A stretch of DNA of 64,000 nucleotides, from positions 1 through 64,000 of the forward strand of contig JAKBNL010000008.1 of NCBI GenBank assembly GCA_021831035.1. Reading direction: 5' to 3'. The notes under the pieces were generated by a model. The model saw nothing but the letters and a program-made list of their open reading frames with translations. It had not been told where the DNA came from and did no database searches. The position numbers and the translations under genes are program-made. The DNA is from Actinomycetes bacterium. GTDB taxonomy: Bacteria; Actinomycetota; Acidimicrobiia; Acidimicrobiales; RAAP-2. Within the stretch, counting starts at the first letter, position 1; each line of letters starts with the position of its first letter. This document shows, piece by piece, positions 11,303-21,997 of this stretch.

Positions 11303-11890
11303 TTAGCACCCGCCGTAACTCGCGCCCCTCACCCACGCGGCGACCAGGACGTGGCGGACGTCGGACGCTACGAACTGTCCGGTGGGCGCCGTCGCCAGGT
11401 ACACGCAGAAGCGCCCCTTCGGGTCCACCGCGCCAAGCCACGTGCCCAGGGTCGGACTAACCGCCGTGGCGACGGCCACGTCCTGACCCGGGGCGTAGGT
11501 CACCCCGAAGGTACCGAGCGAGGTCCTCGGGGGGGCCGCGGCGAGCACGAGACGGCGGACCGCCCCGACCGGTTCGCCTTGCGCCAGGCGCAGTTCGTAC
11601 TGGACGACCGCGCGACCGCGCACGAACCAGATCCCGTAGACCTGACGGCCACGTCCGAAAGGCCCCCCGTTGACGAGCGCCCCGGCGCAGGTGGTCGCCC
11701 CGCACCGATGAAGGGCCCACCCCTCGGCCCGTAGCTCGGTCGCGGTGCGCCCGAGCAGGCTGTGGTCCGCGAGCGCTCCGGATGGGCCCGCCCACACCAC
11801 CGGGGCGAGGAGTGCGAGGAGTGTCAGTGCTCCGAGGCCCCGGCGGCCGCGCCCCGCGCGGCGAGCGAGGGGGTGGGCGCCGCGACCCAT
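11303..11890 (-). CDS. Secreted or membrane-anchored protein of unknown function, serA operon
   Basis: 195 residues. A basic N-terminus (RRAGRGRRGLG) and a hydrophobic stretch (ALTLLALLAPVVWAG, about 20-34) ending near ALADH look like a Sec signal or anchor. The mature part has four cysteines (HRCGATTCAGAL, GRFCVYL and the very last residue) that could make disulfides, and beta-type segments such as GRQVYGIWFVRGRAVVQYELRL. The ATG overlaps the serA stop (ATGA), so it is the downstream gene of a two-gene operon. I see no known family. Association with serine synthesis is positional only. Confidence 0.72.
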   Translation of the reverse strand: MGRGAHPLARRAGRGRRGLGALTLLALLAPVVWAGPSGALADHSLLGRTATELRAEGWALHRCGATTCAGALVNGGPFGRGRQVYGIWFVRGRAVVQYELRLAQGEPVGAVRRLVLAAAPPRTSLGTFGVTYAPGQDVAVATAVSPTLGTWLGAVDPKGRFCVYLATAPTGQFVASDVRHVLVAAWVRGASYGGC

Positions 11891-13464
11891 CAGCGCAGGG
11901 CGATGAGGTGGATGTCCTGGATCCCGTTGGTCGCCCGCAGCGACTCGATAACCGCGGGCGGTGTGGGCACGACGGTCGAGAGCACCATGAGCGCGGAGTG
12001 GTCCCTCGGGTCGGGTCCCACGGCCATCGACTCAATCGAGATGCCCGCGGCGCCCAGGGCCGTACCGACGAGGCCGATCATCCCCGGACGATCGTCGTTG
12101 TGCACGACGAGCATCGAGGCCTTGGGCTCGATCTCGACGGCGTGGCCGTCCACGGCGACGATGCGCGTCTCGACACGGGTCCCGATCGTCATCAGGGTGC
12201 CCGACACGGTGTGGCCGTCGGAGCGCACCGTGATCAGGTTCACGTACTCGGGCGCCTCGCGGCTCGCGCGCTCGGTGTAGGCGAGGCCCCGGTCGGCGGC
12301 GAGCTGGGGCGCGTTCACGAACGAGACCCCCTCCTGGCCGGTCGCCGAGAGCAGGCCCTTCAGGGCGCACAGGGTGAGGATCTTGGTGCCGGCGCCGGCG
12401 AGCTCGCCGTGGTAGACGACCTCGAGGTCGGCCGGCTGGCCGTCGAGCAGCCCACCGATGAAGCGCCCGAGCAGCTCGGCCAGGCCCATGAAGGGCCGCA
12501 CGGAGTTCGAGACCTCGCCCGCCGACACGTTCACCGCGAAGGGCACGAAGTCGCCGGCCAGGGCCAGCTCGACCTGCTCGGCGATGGTGACCCCCGCCTT
12601 GTCCTGCGCCTCGGCGGTCGAGGCGCCCAGGTGCGGCACGACGACGACCGAGGGCAGCTCGAAGAGGGGCGACTCGGTGGTCGGCTCCTTGGCGAACACG
12701 TCGAGCGCCGCACCCTGCACGTGGCCCGCGCGGATCGCCTCGGCGAGGTCGGCCTCGTCGATGAGCCCACCCCGGGCGACGTTGATGATGCGCACCCCCG
12801 GTTTGGTCTTGGCGAGGCTCGCCGCGTTGAAGAGCCCGACGGTCTCTTTGTTCTTGGGCAGGTGGATGGTGATGAAGTCGCTCAGGGCGAGCAGGTCGTC
12901 GAAGTCCACGAGCTCGACGCCCATGTGGCGGGCCCGCTCCTCGGTGATGAAGGGGTCGTAGGCGACCAGGCGCATCCCGAAGGCCAGCGCCCGCTGGGCG
13001 ACGAGCGCCCCGATCTTGCCGAGCCCCACGATGCCGAGGGTCTTGCCGTGGAGCTCGACGCCCTCCCACTTCGATCGCTCCCATTTGCCCGCCGTGAGCG
13101 CGACGTGGGCCTGGGGGATGTTGCGGGCCTGGGCGAGCAGGAGGGCCATCGTCTGTTCGGCGGCCGAGAGGATGTTCGAGACCGGTGCGTTCACCACCAT
13201 GACCCCGAGCTCGGTGGCCCGGGTGACGTCGACGTTGTCGAGGCCGATGCCGGCTCGACCCACGACCACCAGGTCGGTCGCCGCCTCGAGGGTCGCGGCG
13301 TCGACCGTGGTGGCCGAGCGGATGATCAGCGCGTGGGCCCCCGCGACGGCGTCGAGGAGTTCGCCCGGGGTGAGGCCGAGGCGTACGTCGACCTCGTGGC
13401 CGGCCTCACGCAACTTCGCCAGGCCGGACTCGGCGATGGGTTCGGTCACTAGAACTCGGGCCAC
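11890..13464 (-). CDS. serA: D-3-phosphoglycerate dehydrogenase with ACT domain
   Basis: First enzyme of serine synthesis from 3-phosphoglycerate. 524 residues, the long form found in actinomycetes. Substrate domain (about 1-95 and 280-310) surrounds the NAD domain with GIVGLGKIGALVAQRA; catalytic Arg is in IINVARGGLIDE, Glu in VFAKEP, and His in VVPHLGASTAEAQ. An intervening domain (about 315-450) and a C-terminal ACT domain with VVHNDDRPGMIGLVGTALG allow serine feedback. The GTG at 13464 is chosen over the TTG at 13470 because AAAGG stands six bases before it. TAGTCT about 20 bases further upstream is a candidate -10 box. Confidence 0.95.
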   Translation of the reverse strand: MARVLVTEPIAESGLAKLREAGHEVDVRLGLTPGELLDAVAGAHALIIRSATTVDAATLEAATDLVVVGRAGIGLDNVDVTRATELGVMVVNAPVSNILSAAEQTMALLLAQARNIPQAHVALTAGKWERSKWEGVELHGKTLGIVGLGKIGALVAQRALAFGMRLVAYDPFITEERARHMGVELVDFDDLLALSDFITIHLPKNKETVGLFNAASLAKTKPGVRIINVARGGLIDEADLAEAIRAGHVQGAALDVFAKEPTTESPLFELPSVVVVPHLGASTAEAQDKAGVTIAEQVELALAGDFVPFAVNVSAGEVSNSVRPFMGLAELLGRFIGGLLDGQPADLEVVYHGELAGAGTKILTLCALKGLLSATGQEGVSFVNAPQLAADRGLAYTERASREAPEYVNLITVRSDGHTVSGTLMTIGTRVETRIVAVDGHAVEIEPKASMLVVHNDDRPGMIGLVGTALGAAGISIESMAVGPDPRDHSALMVLSTVVPTPPAVIESLRATNGIQDIHLIALR

Positions 13465-13509
13465 GTTCAACCTTTCCGTCGGAGCACCCAGACTAGGGCG
13501 CGGACCGAT

Positions 13510-14706
13510 TCAGCCCGCCGCCACCAGGTCGCTCACGCGACCCAGTCCCTCCTCGAGCTCGGCGTCGCCGAGCGCGTAGCTCAGTCGGAAGTACCCCGGG
13601 GCGCCGAAGGCCTCACCCGGCACGACCGCGACCTTGATCGTCTCGAGCAGGACCTCGGCGAGCTCGGCCGAGGTCGACGCGACGCGACCCTTGAGCGAGC
13701 GACCGAGCAGCCCGGTGACGTTCGGGAAGCAGTAGAAGGCACCCTCGGGCTCGGGGCAGGTGACCCCGTCGATGGCGTTGAGCATCGCGACCATCGTGCG
13801 CCGGCGGCGGTCGAAGGCCGCGCGCATCTCGGCCACCGCCGACAGGTCGCCCGACACCGCGGCCAGGGCCGCGCGCTGGGAGACGTTGGAGATGTTCGAG
13901 GTGGTCTGACTCTGGTAGGTGACGGCGGCGTCGGCCACGTCCGGCGGGGCGATCATCCAGCCCACCCGCCACCCGGTCATGGCGTAGGTCTTGGCGACCC
14001 CGTTCACCACGACACAGCGATCAGCGATCTCGGGGGCGACGACGGGCATCGAGACGTGATGAGCGTCGCCGTAGACGAGGTGCTCGTAGATCTCGTCGCA
14101 CATCACCCAGACGTCGTGCTCGGCCGCCCAGCGGCCGATGGCCGCCACGTCCTCAGGGGCCACCACGGCGCCGGTCGGGTTCGAGGGCGAGACGAAGACG
14201 AGGAGTTTGGTGCGTGGCGTGCGGTGGCGCTCGAGGTCCTCGACGCTGACGCGGTAGCCGCGCGCCTCGTCGGTCATCACCGGCACCGGCACGGCCCCGG
14301 TGAGGTAGACGGCCTCGGGGTAGGTCGTCCAGTACGGCGCGGGGATGAGGACCTCGTCGCCGGGGTTGAGCAGGCTCATGAAGGTCGTGGCCACCGCGTG
14401 CTTGCCCCCGTTGGTCACCAGCACCTGGGAGCTGGCGACCTCGTAGCCGCTGTCGCGCCGGGTCTTGTCGACGATCGCCTCGCGCAGCGCCGGTAGGCCG
14501 GCCGTCGGCGTGTACTTGTGCATGGCCGGGTCCGCGCAGGCCCGCGCGGCCGCCTCGACGATGGCCACGGGCGTCGCGAAGTCGGGCTCGCCCGCGCCGT
14601 AGCCGATGACCGGCTCGCCGGCCGCCCTGAGGGCCTTGGCCTTGGCGTCGACCGCCAGCGTCGCGCTCGGCGCGAGTCCCGCGAGGAGGTCACTCACTCT
14701 GGCCAC
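13510..14706 (-). CDS. Aspartate-type aminotransferase (class I PLP)
   Basis: 398 residues, fold-type I. PLP Lys239 ([17 protein letters not shown]), Asn176 (SPSNPTGAV), and Asp of MCDEIYEHL are in place, as are YGAGEPDF and [16 protein letters not shown] near the N-terminus. The pattern is that of the 1-gamma aspartate aminotransferases, which make aspartate from oxaloacetate and glutamate; related enzymes act on prephenate, so specificity is not certain. The GTG at 14706 is chosen because GGGAG stands seven bases upstream; a second GTG at 14697 is possible. It diverges from serC across 37 bases. Confidence 0.92.
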   Translation of the reverse strand: MARVSDLLAGLAPSATLAVDAKAKALRAAGEPVIGYGAGEPDFATPVAIVEAAARACADPAMHKYTPTAGLPALREAIVDKTRRDSGYEVASSQVLVTNGGKHAVATTFMSLLNPGDEVLIPAPYWTTYPEAVYLTGAVPVPVMTDEARGYRVSVEDLERHRTPRTKLLVFVSPSNPTGAVVAPEDVAAIGRWAAEHDVWVMCDEIYEHLVYGDAHHVSMPVVAPEIADRCVVVNGVAKTYAMTGWRVGWMIAPPDVADAAVTYQSQTTSNISNVSQRAALAAVSGDLSAVAEMRAAFDRRRRTMVAMLNAIDGVTCPEPEGAFYCFPNVTGLLGRSLKGRVASTSAELAEVLLETIKVAVVPGEAFGAPGYFRLSYALGDAELEEGLGRVSDLVAAG

Positions 14707-14743
14707 TGCGCTGCTCCCACGTCGTGCCGATAAGAATGAGTCT

Positions 14744-15865
14744 ATGAGTTCCCCCGACGCCCTCGTTATCCCGACCGACCTCCTGCCGCGTGACGGCCGC
14801 TTCGGGTCGGGTCCCTCCAAGGTCCGCGCCGCCCAGGTCGAGGCGCTGGCCCACGACGCGGCGACCTTCCTCGGCACCTCGCACCGCCAGAGCACGGTGC
14901 GCGCCAAGGTCGCCGAGGTGCGCGAGGGACTGGCGGCGCTCTTCGACCTGCCCGAGGGCTACGAGGTGCTGCTCGGCAACGGGGGCACGACGTGCTTCTG
15001 GGACGCGGCGACGTTCCAGCTCATCGAGCGCAAGAGCCAGCACCTCTCCTTCGGCGAGTTCTCCTCGAAGTTCGCCGCGGCCGCCGCGGCGGCGCCCCAC
15101 CTCGAGGCGCCCTCGGTGATCGCGAGCGAGGCGGGGACCCACCCTCGGGCCGTCACCGAGGACGGGGTCGACCTGTACGCACTGACCCACAACGAGACCT
15201 CGACCGGGGTGATGATGGAGATCCGTCGGCCGGCCGGCGCGGACGGCCTCGTCGCGGTCGACGCGACCTCGGCCGCGGGCGGGGTGATGGTCGACCCAAC
15301 CGAGTTCGACTGCTACTACTTCGCCCCCCAGAAGGCCTTCGCCGCCGACGGCGGGCTATGGCTGGCCCTGTGCTCGCCGGCGGCCGTGGCGCGCATCGAG
15401 GCCCTCGCCGGCTCGGGCCGCTGGACGCCGGCCTTCTTCGACCTCAAGGTGGCCCTGGACAACTCCCGGCTCAACCAGACCTACAACACCCCGGCCCTGG
15501 CCACGATCCACCTGCTGGCCAGCCAGGTGACCTGGATGAACGAGAACGGCGGGCTCGCCTTCGCGGCCGGCCGCTCGAGCCGCTCGGCCGAGATCCTCTA
15601 CTCCTGGGCGGAGGCCTCGGCCTTCGCCCGGCCCTTCGTCGCCGACCCGGCCCAGCGCTCGAGCGTCGTGGCGACGGTCGACTTCGTGGACGAGGTCGAC
15701 GCCGCGACGGTCGCCAAGGTCCTGCGCCGAAACGGCGTCCTCGACACCGAGCCCTACCGTAAGCTCGGTCGCAATCAGCTGCGCGTCGCGATGTTCCCCG
15801 CGATCGACCCCGAGGACGTCGCGGCCCTGTGCGCCAGCATCAACTGGGTGGTCGGCAACCTCTAG
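14744..15865 (+). CDS. serC: Phosphoserine aminotransferase
   Basis: Converts 3-phosphohydroxypyruvate to phosphoserine, directly following SerA in the pathway. 373 residues of the actinobacterial type, with [11 protein letters not shown] at the start, TSHRQSTVR, the PLP Lys197 in [13 protein letters not shown] and [19 protein letters not shown] (14731-14737) ends six bases before the ATG, suggesting a leaderless transcript and a very compact promoter shared with the divergent aminotransferase. It converges with the asparaginase-like gene through a shared CTAG at 15862-15865. Confidence 0.95.
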   Translation: MSSPDALVIPTDLLPRDGRFGSGPSKVRAAQVEALAHDAATFLGTSHRQSTVRAKVAEVREGLAALFDLPEGYEVLLGNGGTTCFWDAATFQLIERKSQHLSFGEFSSKFAAAAAAAPHLEAPSVIASEAGTHPRAVTEDGVDLYALTHNETSTGVMMEIRRPAGADGLVAVDATSAAGGVMVDPTEFDCYYFAPQKAFAADGGLWLALCSPAAVARIEALAGSGRWTPAFFDLKVALDNSRLNQTYNTPALATIHLLASQVTWMNENGGLAFAAGRSSRSAEILYSWAEASAFARPFVADPAQRSSVVATVDFVDEVDAATVAKVLRRNGVLDTEPYRKLGRNQLRVAMFPAIDPEDVAALCASINWVVGNL

Positions 15866-16806
15866 ACGAGCGCCCGCGCCACGACGGTGAGCTCCCCGTC
15901 ACCCTCGACGACGTTGTAGGTGGAGCCGGGCTGGCCGGCGGCGCCCCCGTGGCGGCCGTCGGGGGTGAGACAGAGGACGCGCAGCTCGGCGCGGAAGTCG
16001 TCGGCCAGGCGGGCCGCCTCCTCGAGCATCGCCCGGCAGGCCGCCTCGGGCGCCTCGCCCCGGGCGAGGCGCTCCACGACGAGGCGCGCTCCCCCGAGGC
16101 GCAGGGCGAGCTCGCCGCGTCCGGTGCAGGCGGCCGCTCCGACGCGCGCGTCGCAGTAGAAGCCGGCACCCGGGACCGCGGAGTCGCCGACGCGACCCGG
16201 GTACTTCCACGGGTAGCCGCTCGTCGAGACCCCCGAGACCAGCTCGCCGCTCTCGTCGAGGGCGAGCACGTTGATCGTGCCCCACGGGCCGTCGTGGGGT
16301 CGGAACCGGGCCACGAGGTCCATCGCCCGGGCCCGGTAGAGGGCGTCGCCCTCGAGCGCGGCGGTGTCCTCGCCCTCGACCGACGCGGGCGAGGGGGCGA
16401 GGGCCGCGACGAAGAGCCGCCGGGCCGCCTCGGTGAGCAGCTCGGCGGGCTCGAAGCCCTGCTCGTCGGCGAAGAGGGCGGCCCCCTCGCCCACCACGAG
16501 GCAGTGCTGGGGCAGCGCCTCGAGGACCCGCCGCGCTACCGAGATCGGGTGGGGGTAGCCGCGCAGCGCCGCGACGGCCCCCACGGCTCGGGTCGAGCCG
16601 ACCATGAGCGCCGCGTCGAGCTCGACTTCGCCGCGGGCGTTGTGCAGCCCGCCCGTACCGACGTAGTGGTCCTCGAGGTTGTCCTCGCAGCGCCGCAGCG
16701 CCTCCTCGACCGCGTCGAGGGCACCGGCGCCGGCCGCCAGCATCGCGGCCGCGGCCCCGAGGCCGACCTCGCTGCGCTCGGAACCGACGATGACCGGTCG
16801 GGTCAC
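15862..16806 (-). CDS. Asparaginase / isoaspartyl peptidase family Ntn hydrolase
   Basis: 314 residues related to glycosylasparaginase and type 2 asparaginases. These are made as a precursor that cuts itself in front of a Thr, which becomes the nucleophile. Here that Thr is in HDGPWGTINVLALDESG, where HDTIGM is more usual; the downstream SGYPWKYPGRVGDSAVPGAGFYCDARVGAAACTGRGE holds the substrate Arg, Asp and Gly-rich loop. The N-terminal half has DAVEEALRRCEDNLEDHYVGTGGLHNARGEVELDAALM. The GTG is one base downstream of the ilvC stop, so it is the last gene of the ilvBNC transcript. Catalysis on asparagine, glycoasparagine or isoaspartyl peptides cannot be told apart. Confidence 0.88.
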   Translation of the reverse strand: MTRPVIVGSERSEVGLGAAAAMLAAGAGALDAVEEALRRCEDNLEDHYVGTGGLHNARGEVELDAALMVGSTRAVGAVAALRGYPHPISVARRVLEALPQHCLVVGEGAALFADEQGFEPAELLTEAARRLFVAALAPSPASVEGEDTAALEGDALYRARAMDLVARFRPHDGPWGTINVLALDESGELVSGVSTSGYPWKYPGRVGDSAVPGAGFYCDARVGAAACTGRGELALRLGGARLVVERLARGEAPEAACRAMLEEAARLADDFRAELRVLCLTPDGRHGGAAGQPGSTYNVVEGDGELTVVARALV

Positions 16807-16807
16807 C

Positions 16808-17842
16808 TCAGTCGGTGTCGCCGCCCGAGACGTCGGCCACGCGCTGACGACCCGAGGCGACGAAGGGCATCATCGCGCGCAGCTCCTTGCCGATCGTCTC
16901 GATCGGGTGGCGCTTGCCGGCCTCGCGCAGCTCGCGGTACCGGGGTCGTCCCACCGCGTTCTCCTCGATCCACTCGGCGGCGAAGGTGCCGTCTTGGATC
17001 TCGGTGAGGATCTGACGCATCTCGGCCTTGACCTGGTCGGTGATGACCCGCGGGCCCCGCGTGAGGTCCCCGTACTCGGCGGTGTCCGACACCGAGAACC
17101 GCATGCCGGTGATCCCCTCCTCGTACATCAGGTCGACGATCAGCTTGAGCTCGTGCAGGCACTCGAAGTAGGCGCTCTCGGGCTGGTAGCCCGCCTCGAC
17201 CAGGGTCTCGTAGCCCGCGCGCACCAGGGCCGTCACCCCGCCGCAGAGCACCACCTGCTCACCGAAGAGGTCGGTCTCGGTCTCCTCGGCGAAGGTCGTC
17301 TCGAGCACCCCGGCCCGGGTCGCCCCGATGCCCCAGGCGTAGGCCAGCGCCAGTGCGTGGGCCTGGCCGGTGGCGTCCTGGTGCACGGCGATCAGCGCCG
17401 GCACGCCGGCGCCCTCGACGTAGGTGCGCCGCACCAGGTGGCCCGGGCCCTTGGGGGCGATCATCGCCACGTCGACGCCCGCGGGGGGATCGATCTGATT
17501 GAAGCGGATGTTGAAGCCGTGGGCGAAGAGCAGGAGTTTGCCGTCGGCGAGGTTCGGAGCGATCTCCTCGGCGTAGATCCGCGCCTGCTCGGTGTCGGGC
17601 ACGAGCACCATGATCACGTCGGCCTCGGCCGCGGCCTCGGCGATCGTGCGCACGCGCAGCCCGGCCTCCTCAGCCTTGTGGACCGACGACGAGTCTGCGC
17701 GCAGCCCCACCCGAACGTCGAAGCCGCTGTCGTGGAGGTTGAGCGCGTGGGCGTGGCCCTGGGAGCCGTAGCCCAGCACGGCGATCGACTTCGCCCTCAG
17801 GAGGTCGGGCTGGGCGTCCTTCTCGTAGTACAGGGTGGTCAT
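16808..17842 (-). CDS. ilvC: Ketol-acid reductoisomerase (class I)
   Basis: 344 residues, the short class I form. NADPH-binding motif [13 protein letters not shown] starts at residue 24; the knotted C-terminal domain carries the Mg ligands in [19 protein letters not shown] and the catalytic [18 protein letters not shown]. It isomerises and reduces acetolactate and acetohydroxybutyrate. The ATG overlaps the ilvN stop (ATGA). Confidence 0.97.
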   Translation of the reverse strand: MTTLYYEKDAQPDLLRAKSIAVLGYGSQGHAHALNLHDSGFDVRVGLRADSSSVHKAEEAGLRVRTIAEAAAEADVIMVLVPDTEQARIYAEEIAPNLADGKLLLFAHGFNIRFNQIDPPAGVDVAMIAPKGPGHLVRRTYVEGAGVPALIAVHQDATGQAHALALAYAWGIGATRAGVLETTFAEETETDLFGEQVVLCGGVTALVRAGYETLVEAGYQPESAYFECLHELKLIVDLMYEEGITGMRFSVSDTAEYGDLTRGPRVITDQVKAEMRQILTEIQDGTFAAEWIEENAVGRPRYRELREAGKRHPIETIGKELRAMMPFVASGRQRVADVSGGDTD

Positions 17843-18393
17843 CGGCTCCTCGCGGGCTCGTGGGTGGGAACCCCCAGTCTAGGGACGGCCACCCGGCCAG
17901 TCCGGTGGAGCTCGACCCCGGGGTGGGCCTCGAGGGCCCGCTCGAGGGCGTCACAGCCCTCCGGGGTGGCCGCGAGCATCACCGTCACGTGGTGGGCGTC
18001 GACGTCGATGATCGAGGCGTTGGCCGCACCGATCACGTCGAGCAGCGAGGTCCGGTTGTCGACGTCGGTCGCGATCGTGGCGAGCAGCAGCTCGCGCTCG
18101 ACGGCGTCGTCGGGCGCGATGTCGCTGATATCGACCACGTTGACGAGCTTGTGGAGCTGGCCGAAGACCTGCTCGAGCGGGGCCGTCTCGGCGTCGACGA
18201 CGATGGTTATCCGGCTGAATCGCTCGTGAGACTCGGCCGGGGCGACCGCCAGGGAGTAGATGTTGAACCCCCGGCGGGCGAAGAGCCCGGCGACGCGCGC
18301 GAGCACACCGGCCTTGTTCTCGACGAGCACCGAGAGGATGTGGTGGCGGACCGGCGAGTGCTCGACGTCACCGAGGAACGGCTCGGGGCTCAC
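17839..18393 (-). CDS. ilvN: Acetolactate synthase small (regulatory) subunit
   Basis: 184 residues. An ACT domain (about 15-90: [35 protein letters not shown]) that binds valine for feedback control is followed by the ALS small-subunit C-terminal domain (about 95-175: [26 protein letters not shown]). The GTG overlaps the ilvB stop (GTGA), coupling both subunits. Confidence 0.96.
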   Translation of the reverse strand: MSPEPFLGDVEHSPVRHHILSVLVENKAGVLARVAGLFARRGFNIYSLAVAPAESHERFSRITIVVDAETAPLEQVFGQLHKLVNVVDISDIAPDDAVERELLLATIATDVDNRTSLLDVIGAANASIIDVDAHHVTVMLAATPEGCDALERALEAHPGVELHRTGRVAVPRLGVPTHEPARSR

Positions 18394-20102
18394 GCGCGCC
18401 CCCTCTGAGACGGGTGGACCATGATGTCGTCGTTGCTCGCCCCGGCGGCCACCATCGGGAAGACCTTCTCGGAGGTGTCGGTTCGGAAGTCCACCACGAC
18501 CGGCACGTCGTTGATGGCGTTGGCCTCCTCGATGGCGACGCGCATCTCGGCGGGCGTACGCGCCCGCAGGCCCACGCAGCCCATCGCCTCGGCCCACTTC
18601 ACGTAGTCGGGCAGGTCGGCGTCGAGGTAGACCTCGCTGTAGCGCTCCTCGTAGAACATCTCCTGCCACTGGCGGACCATGCCCAGGTAGGCGTTGTTGA
18701 GGATGGCCACCTTGATCGGGATGCCCTCGGCGCGCGCGGTGGTGAGCTCCTGGGCCGTCATCTGGAAGCAGCCGTCGCCGTCGATGCACCAGACGGTGCG
18801 CTCGGGACGCCCGACCTTGGCCCCGATCGCGGCCGGCACGCCGAAGCCCATGGTGCCCGCACCCCCGGAGTTGATCCAGGTGCCCGGCTCCTCGAAGCGC
18901 CAGAACTGGCTGGCCCACATCTGGTGCTGGCCCACGCCCGCGGCGACCACGGTGCCCTCGGGCGAGGCCGCGTGGATCGACTCGATGACGTGCTGAGGGC
19001 GCAGCGGACCGGCCTCGACCGGCGGGTCGTAGGTGAGCGGGTAGCTCTCCTGCCAGGTCCGGATCTCCTTCCACCAGACGTCGAGGTTCGCGGGCGCGGC
19101 ACCCATCTCCTCGAGCGCGCCGAGGGCGCCGGCCGCGTCGGCGCGCAGCGCCACCTCGACGCGTCGGATCTTGTTGATCTCGGCGGCGTCGATGTCGACG
19201 TGGATGACCTTCGCACCCGGCGCGAAGGCCGAGACCCGCCCGGTCACCCGGTCGTCGAAGCGCGTCCCCACCGCGAGCAGGAGGTCGGCACGCTGCAGGG
19301 CCGTCACCGCGGCGTAGGTGCCGTGCATGCCCGGCATGCCGAGGGCCAGTTCGTGGCTGTCGGGGAAGGCGCCCCGGGCCATCAGGGTCGTGACGACCGG
19401 GATGCGCGTGCGCTCGGCGAAGGCGCGCAGCTGCTCGTGGGCCCGGGCCTTCAGAACGCCGCCGCCGACGTAGAGCACCGGTCGCTCCGAGGTCGCGAGC
19501 AGGGCGGCGGCCCGCTCGAGCTCGGCCTCGTCCAGCCCGACGAGGGGCCGGTAGCCCGGCAGGTCGAGCTCCTCGAGGCCCTCGGGGTACCACCACTCCA
19601 TTCTCGACTGGGCGACGTCCTTGGGCAGGTCGACGAGTACCGGCCCGGGCCGGCCGGTCGTGGCGATGTGGAACGCCGCCGCCACCGCCCGGGGGATCTC
19701 GTGGGGCGAGCTCACGAGGAAGTTGTGCTTGGTGATCCCCATCGTTATCCCGGTGATGTCGCACTCTTGGAAGGCGTCGGTGCCGATGGCCGCGCGCGCC
19801 ACCTGGCCGGTCACCACGACGAGGGGGGTCGAGTCCATGTGGGCGTTGGCGATGGGGGTGACGATGTTGGTGGCGCCGGGTCCGCTCGTGACCATGGCGA
19901 CGCCCGGTCGACCGGTCGCGAGCGCGTAGCCCTCGGCCATGTGGCCGGCGCCCTGTTCGTGGCGCACGAGGATGTGGCGGATCGGCGAGTCGAGGATGGG
20001 GTCGTAGACCGGCAGGATCGCCCCACCGGGCAGGCCGAAGACGACCTCCACGCCCTCGCGCTCGAGGCTCTTGATGAGGGCTTGGGCTCCGGTGATCTCC
20101 AC
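18390..20102 (-). CDS. ilvB: Acetolactate synthase large (catalytic) subunit
   Basis: Thiamine-diphosphate and FAD enzyme, 570 residues, first common step of Val, Leu and Ile synthesis. Three domains in order: PYR (1-165, catalytic Glu in [16 protein letters not shown]), central FAD domain (about 190-330, [12 protein letters not shown]) and TPP domain (about 370-540) with the [12 protein letters not shown] and [13 protein letters not shown] metal motif. AAGGAG stands four bases before the GTG start. Expression is preceded by a Val-rich leader peptide and an intrinsic terminator, so it is probably controlled by attenuation. Confidence 0.97.
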   Translation of the reverse strand: MEITGAQALIKSLEREGVEVVFGLPGGAILPVYDPILDSPIRHILVRHEQGAGHMAEGYALATGRPGVAMVTSGPGATNIVTPIANAHMDSTPLVVVTGQVARAAIGTDAFQECDITGITMGITKHNFLVSSPHEIPRAVAAAFHIATTGRPGPVLVDLPKDVAQSRMEWWYPEGLEELDLPGYRPLVGLDEAELERAAALLATSERPVLYVGGGVLKARAHEQLRAFAERTRIPVVTTLMARGAFPDSHELALGMPGMHGTYAAVTALQRADLLLAVGTRFDDRVTGRVSAFAPGAKVIHVDIDAAEINKIRRVEVALRADAAGALGALEEMGAAPANLDVWWKEIRTWQESYPLTYDPPVEAGPLRPQHVIESIHAASPEGTVVAAGVGQHQMWASQFWRFEEPGTWINSGGAGTMGFGVPAAIGAKVGRPERTVWCIDGDGCFQMTAQELTTARAEGIPIKVAILNNAYLGMVRQWQEMFYEERYSEVYLDADLPDYVKWAEAMGCVGLRARTPAEMRVAIEEANAINDVPVVVDFRTDTSEKVFPMVAAGASNDDIMVHPSQRGRA

Positions 20103-20128
20103 GGGGCTCCTTCGGTGGTCGGGATAAG

Positions 20129-20156
20129 AAAAAAGGCCTCCCGCTACGGGAGGCCT
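20129..20156 (-). terminator. Attenuator terminator of ilvBNC
   Basis: On the minus strand AGGCCTCCC (20156-20148) pairs with GGGAGGCCT (20142-20134) over a 5-base loop and is followed by a run of T (A-run 20129-20134 on the plus strand). It lies 27 bases before the ilvB start and about 20 bases after the leader-peptide stop. Confidence 0.88.
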
Positions 20157-20178
20157 CTGGTACGACGTCGGGACGTGA

Positions 20179-20226
20179 CTAGAGGCGCCGGTCTCCTACT
20201 ACCACGGACAGTCGGCGGCTCGTCAC
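20179..20226 (-). CDS. ilvL: ilvB leader peptide
   Basis: Fifteen-residue peptide [15 protein letters not shown] from GTG 20226 to TAG 20179-20181, with three consecutive Val codons (GTG GTA GTA) and two Leu codons. It precedes the intrinsic terminator in front of ilvB. TAGACT (20234-20239) ends seven bases before the GTG, implying leaderless translation of the peptide. Leaders of this form (short, a Val-Val-Val run, basic tail) are described for ilvB in corynebacteria. Valine shortage would stall the ribosome and relieve termination. Confidence 0.86.
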   Translation of the reverse strand: MTSRRLSVVVGDRRL

Positions 20227-20265
20227 GAGGCCGAGTCTAGGGGCTCGTGCGCACCGGCACAACCC

Positions 20266-21945
20266 CTAGCGGCTGGTCACCGCCCCGCGCTCGGCCCCCT
20301 GGGCCAGACGCGCGAACTTCTCGAGCACGCCCGTGGTGTAGCGAGGGGCGGGGGCGACGACGCGCGCGGCGCGCGCGGCGAGCTCGTTCGGCTCCACCTC
20401 GAGGTCGATCGCGAGGCGCTCGACGTCGATCACGATCCGGTCGCCGTCTTCGACGAGGGCGATCGGGCCGCGCTCCACCGCCTCGGGCGCGACGTGACCC
20501 ACGCAGAAGCCGTGGGTGCCCCCGCTGAAGCGACCGTCGGTCACCAGGGCGCAGTCGCCGCCGCGGCCCGCGCCCTTGAGCGCCCCGGTGACGGCCAGCA
20601 TCTCGCGCATGCCGGGCCCGCCCTTGGGCCCCTCGTAGCGGATCACCAGGACCGTGCCCGGCTCGATCGAGCCGGCGAGGATCGCCTCCATGGCCGCCAC
20701 CTCGCCGTCGAAGACCCGCGCCCGCCCACTAAAGCGCAGCTGGTCGATGCCGGCGACCTTCACGACCGCCCCCTTGGGCGCGAGCGAGCCCGAGAGCACG
20801 ACGATGCCGCCCTGGAGGTGGATCGGGTGGTCGAGGTCGTGGACCACCCGCCCGTCGGGGCGCGCGGCGTGGTAGGCGTCAAGCGCCTCGGCCATCGTCG
20901 TACCGGCGACGGTCATCGCCTCGCCGTGGAGCAGGCCGCGCTCGAGCAGGTGCGCGAGCACGACCGGCACCCCGCCGATCTCGTCGAGGTCGCTCATGTG
21001 GTAGCGGCCGTGGGGCTTGGTGTCGGCGATGTGGGGCACGCGAGCCGCGATCGTGTTGAAGTCGTCGAGGGCGAGGTCGACCCGGGCCTCGTGGGCGATG
21101 GCGAGCAGGTGCAAGACGGCGTTGGTCGAGCCGCCGAGGGCCATCACCACGGCGATGGCGTTCTCGAAGGCCTCACGGCTCAGGATCCGCCGGGCCGTGA
21201 TCCCGCCGTCGAGCAGGGTGAGGACGGCCCGACCCGAGGCGGCGGCGTAGGCGTCGCGTCGCGGGTCGACCGAGGGCACCGAGGCGCTTCCGAGCAGCGA
21301 CATCCCCAGCGCCTCGCCGACGCTCGCCATGGTGTTGGCCGTGAACATCCCCGCGCAGCTCCCCTCGCCGGGACAGGCGGCGCACTCGATCGCGCGCAGC
21401 TCCTCGTCGCTCATCTGGCCGACGGCGTGGGCCCCCACCGCCTCGAAGACCGAGGTGATGTCAAGGGCCCGCTCGCCGAGGTGGCCGGGCAGGATGGTGC
21501 CGCCGTAGAGGAAGACGGCCGGCACGTCGAGGCGCGCCGCCGCCATCAGCATGCCGGGCAGGCTCTTGTCGCACCCGGCCAGGGTGACCATCGCGTCGAA
21601 GCGCTCGGCGTGCATCACCGTCTCGACCGAGTCGGCGATCACCTCACGTGAGACGAGTGAGGCGTGCATCCCCTCGTGGCCCATCGAGATCCCGTCGGAG
21701 ACCGCGATGGTGACGAACTCGAAGGGTACCGCCCCGCCCTCGCGCACGGCCACCTTCACCCGGTCGGCCAGCCGGTCGAGCGGCAGGTTGCACGGGGTGA
21801 CCTCGTTCCAGCTCGAGGCGACGCCGATCTGGGCCCGGGACATGTCGTCGTCGGTGAGGCCCATGGCGCGCAGCATCGCGCGCGCGGGCGCCCTCTCCGG
21901 TCCGAGCGTGACGGCGGTGCTGCGCGGCGTGGGGTGGCGATCCAT
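20266..21945 (-). CDS. ilvD: Dihydroxy-acid dehydratase
   Basis: Fe-S dehydratase that yields the keto acids of Val and Ile, 559 residues. Cluster cysteines Cys52 ([11 protein letters not shown]), Cys126 ([11 protein letters not shown]) and Cys198 ([11 protein letters not shown]) are present, with the Mg/lysine motif CDKS and the C-terminal [27 protein letters not shown] (21952-21957) ends exactly six bases before the ATG, so it should have its own leaderless transcript, separate from gatB upstream and outside the attenuated ilvBNC unit. Stops 40 bases before the ilv leader promoter. Confidence 0.97.
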   Translation of the reverse strand: MDRHPTPRSTAVTLGPERAPARAMLRAMGLTDDDMSRAQIGVASSWNEVTPCNLPLDRLADRVKVAVREGGAVPFEFVTIAVSDGISMGHEGMHASLVSREVIADSVETVMHAERFDAMVTLAGCDKSLPGMLMAAARLDVPAVFLYGGTILPGHLGERALDITSVFEAVGAHAVGQMSDEELRAIECAACPGEGSCAGMFTANTMASVGEALGMSLLGSASVPSVDPRRDAYAAASGRAVLTLLDGGITARRILSREAFENAIAVVMALGGSTNAVLHLLAIAHEARVDLALDDFNTIAARVPHIADTKPHGRYHMSDLDEIGGVPVVLAHLLERGLLHGEAMTVAGTTMAEALDAYHAARPDGRVVHDLDHPIHLQGGIVVLSGSLAPKGAVVKVAGIDQLRFSGRARVFDGEVAAMEAILAGSIEPGTVLVIRYEGPKGGPGMREMLAVTGALKGAGRGGDCALVTDGRFSGGTHGFCVGHVAPEAVERGPIALVEDGDRIVIDVERLAIDLEVEPNELAARAARVVAPAPRYTTGVLEKFARLAQGAERGAVTSR

Positions 21946-21997
21946 CGCCCGATACTAGAGAACCCCCGACGCCGTCCCCCGCGCCGGGTGCGGGCGG

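Noticed and set aside
11782-13452. Long open frame (over 550 codons) on the plus strand opposite serA
   Set aside because: It is an antisense shadow: His/Gly/Asp/Val-rich low-complexity product, opposite a gene with clear motifs. The same holds for long plus-strand frames at 28796-31105, 31169-32875, 18414-20240 and similar.
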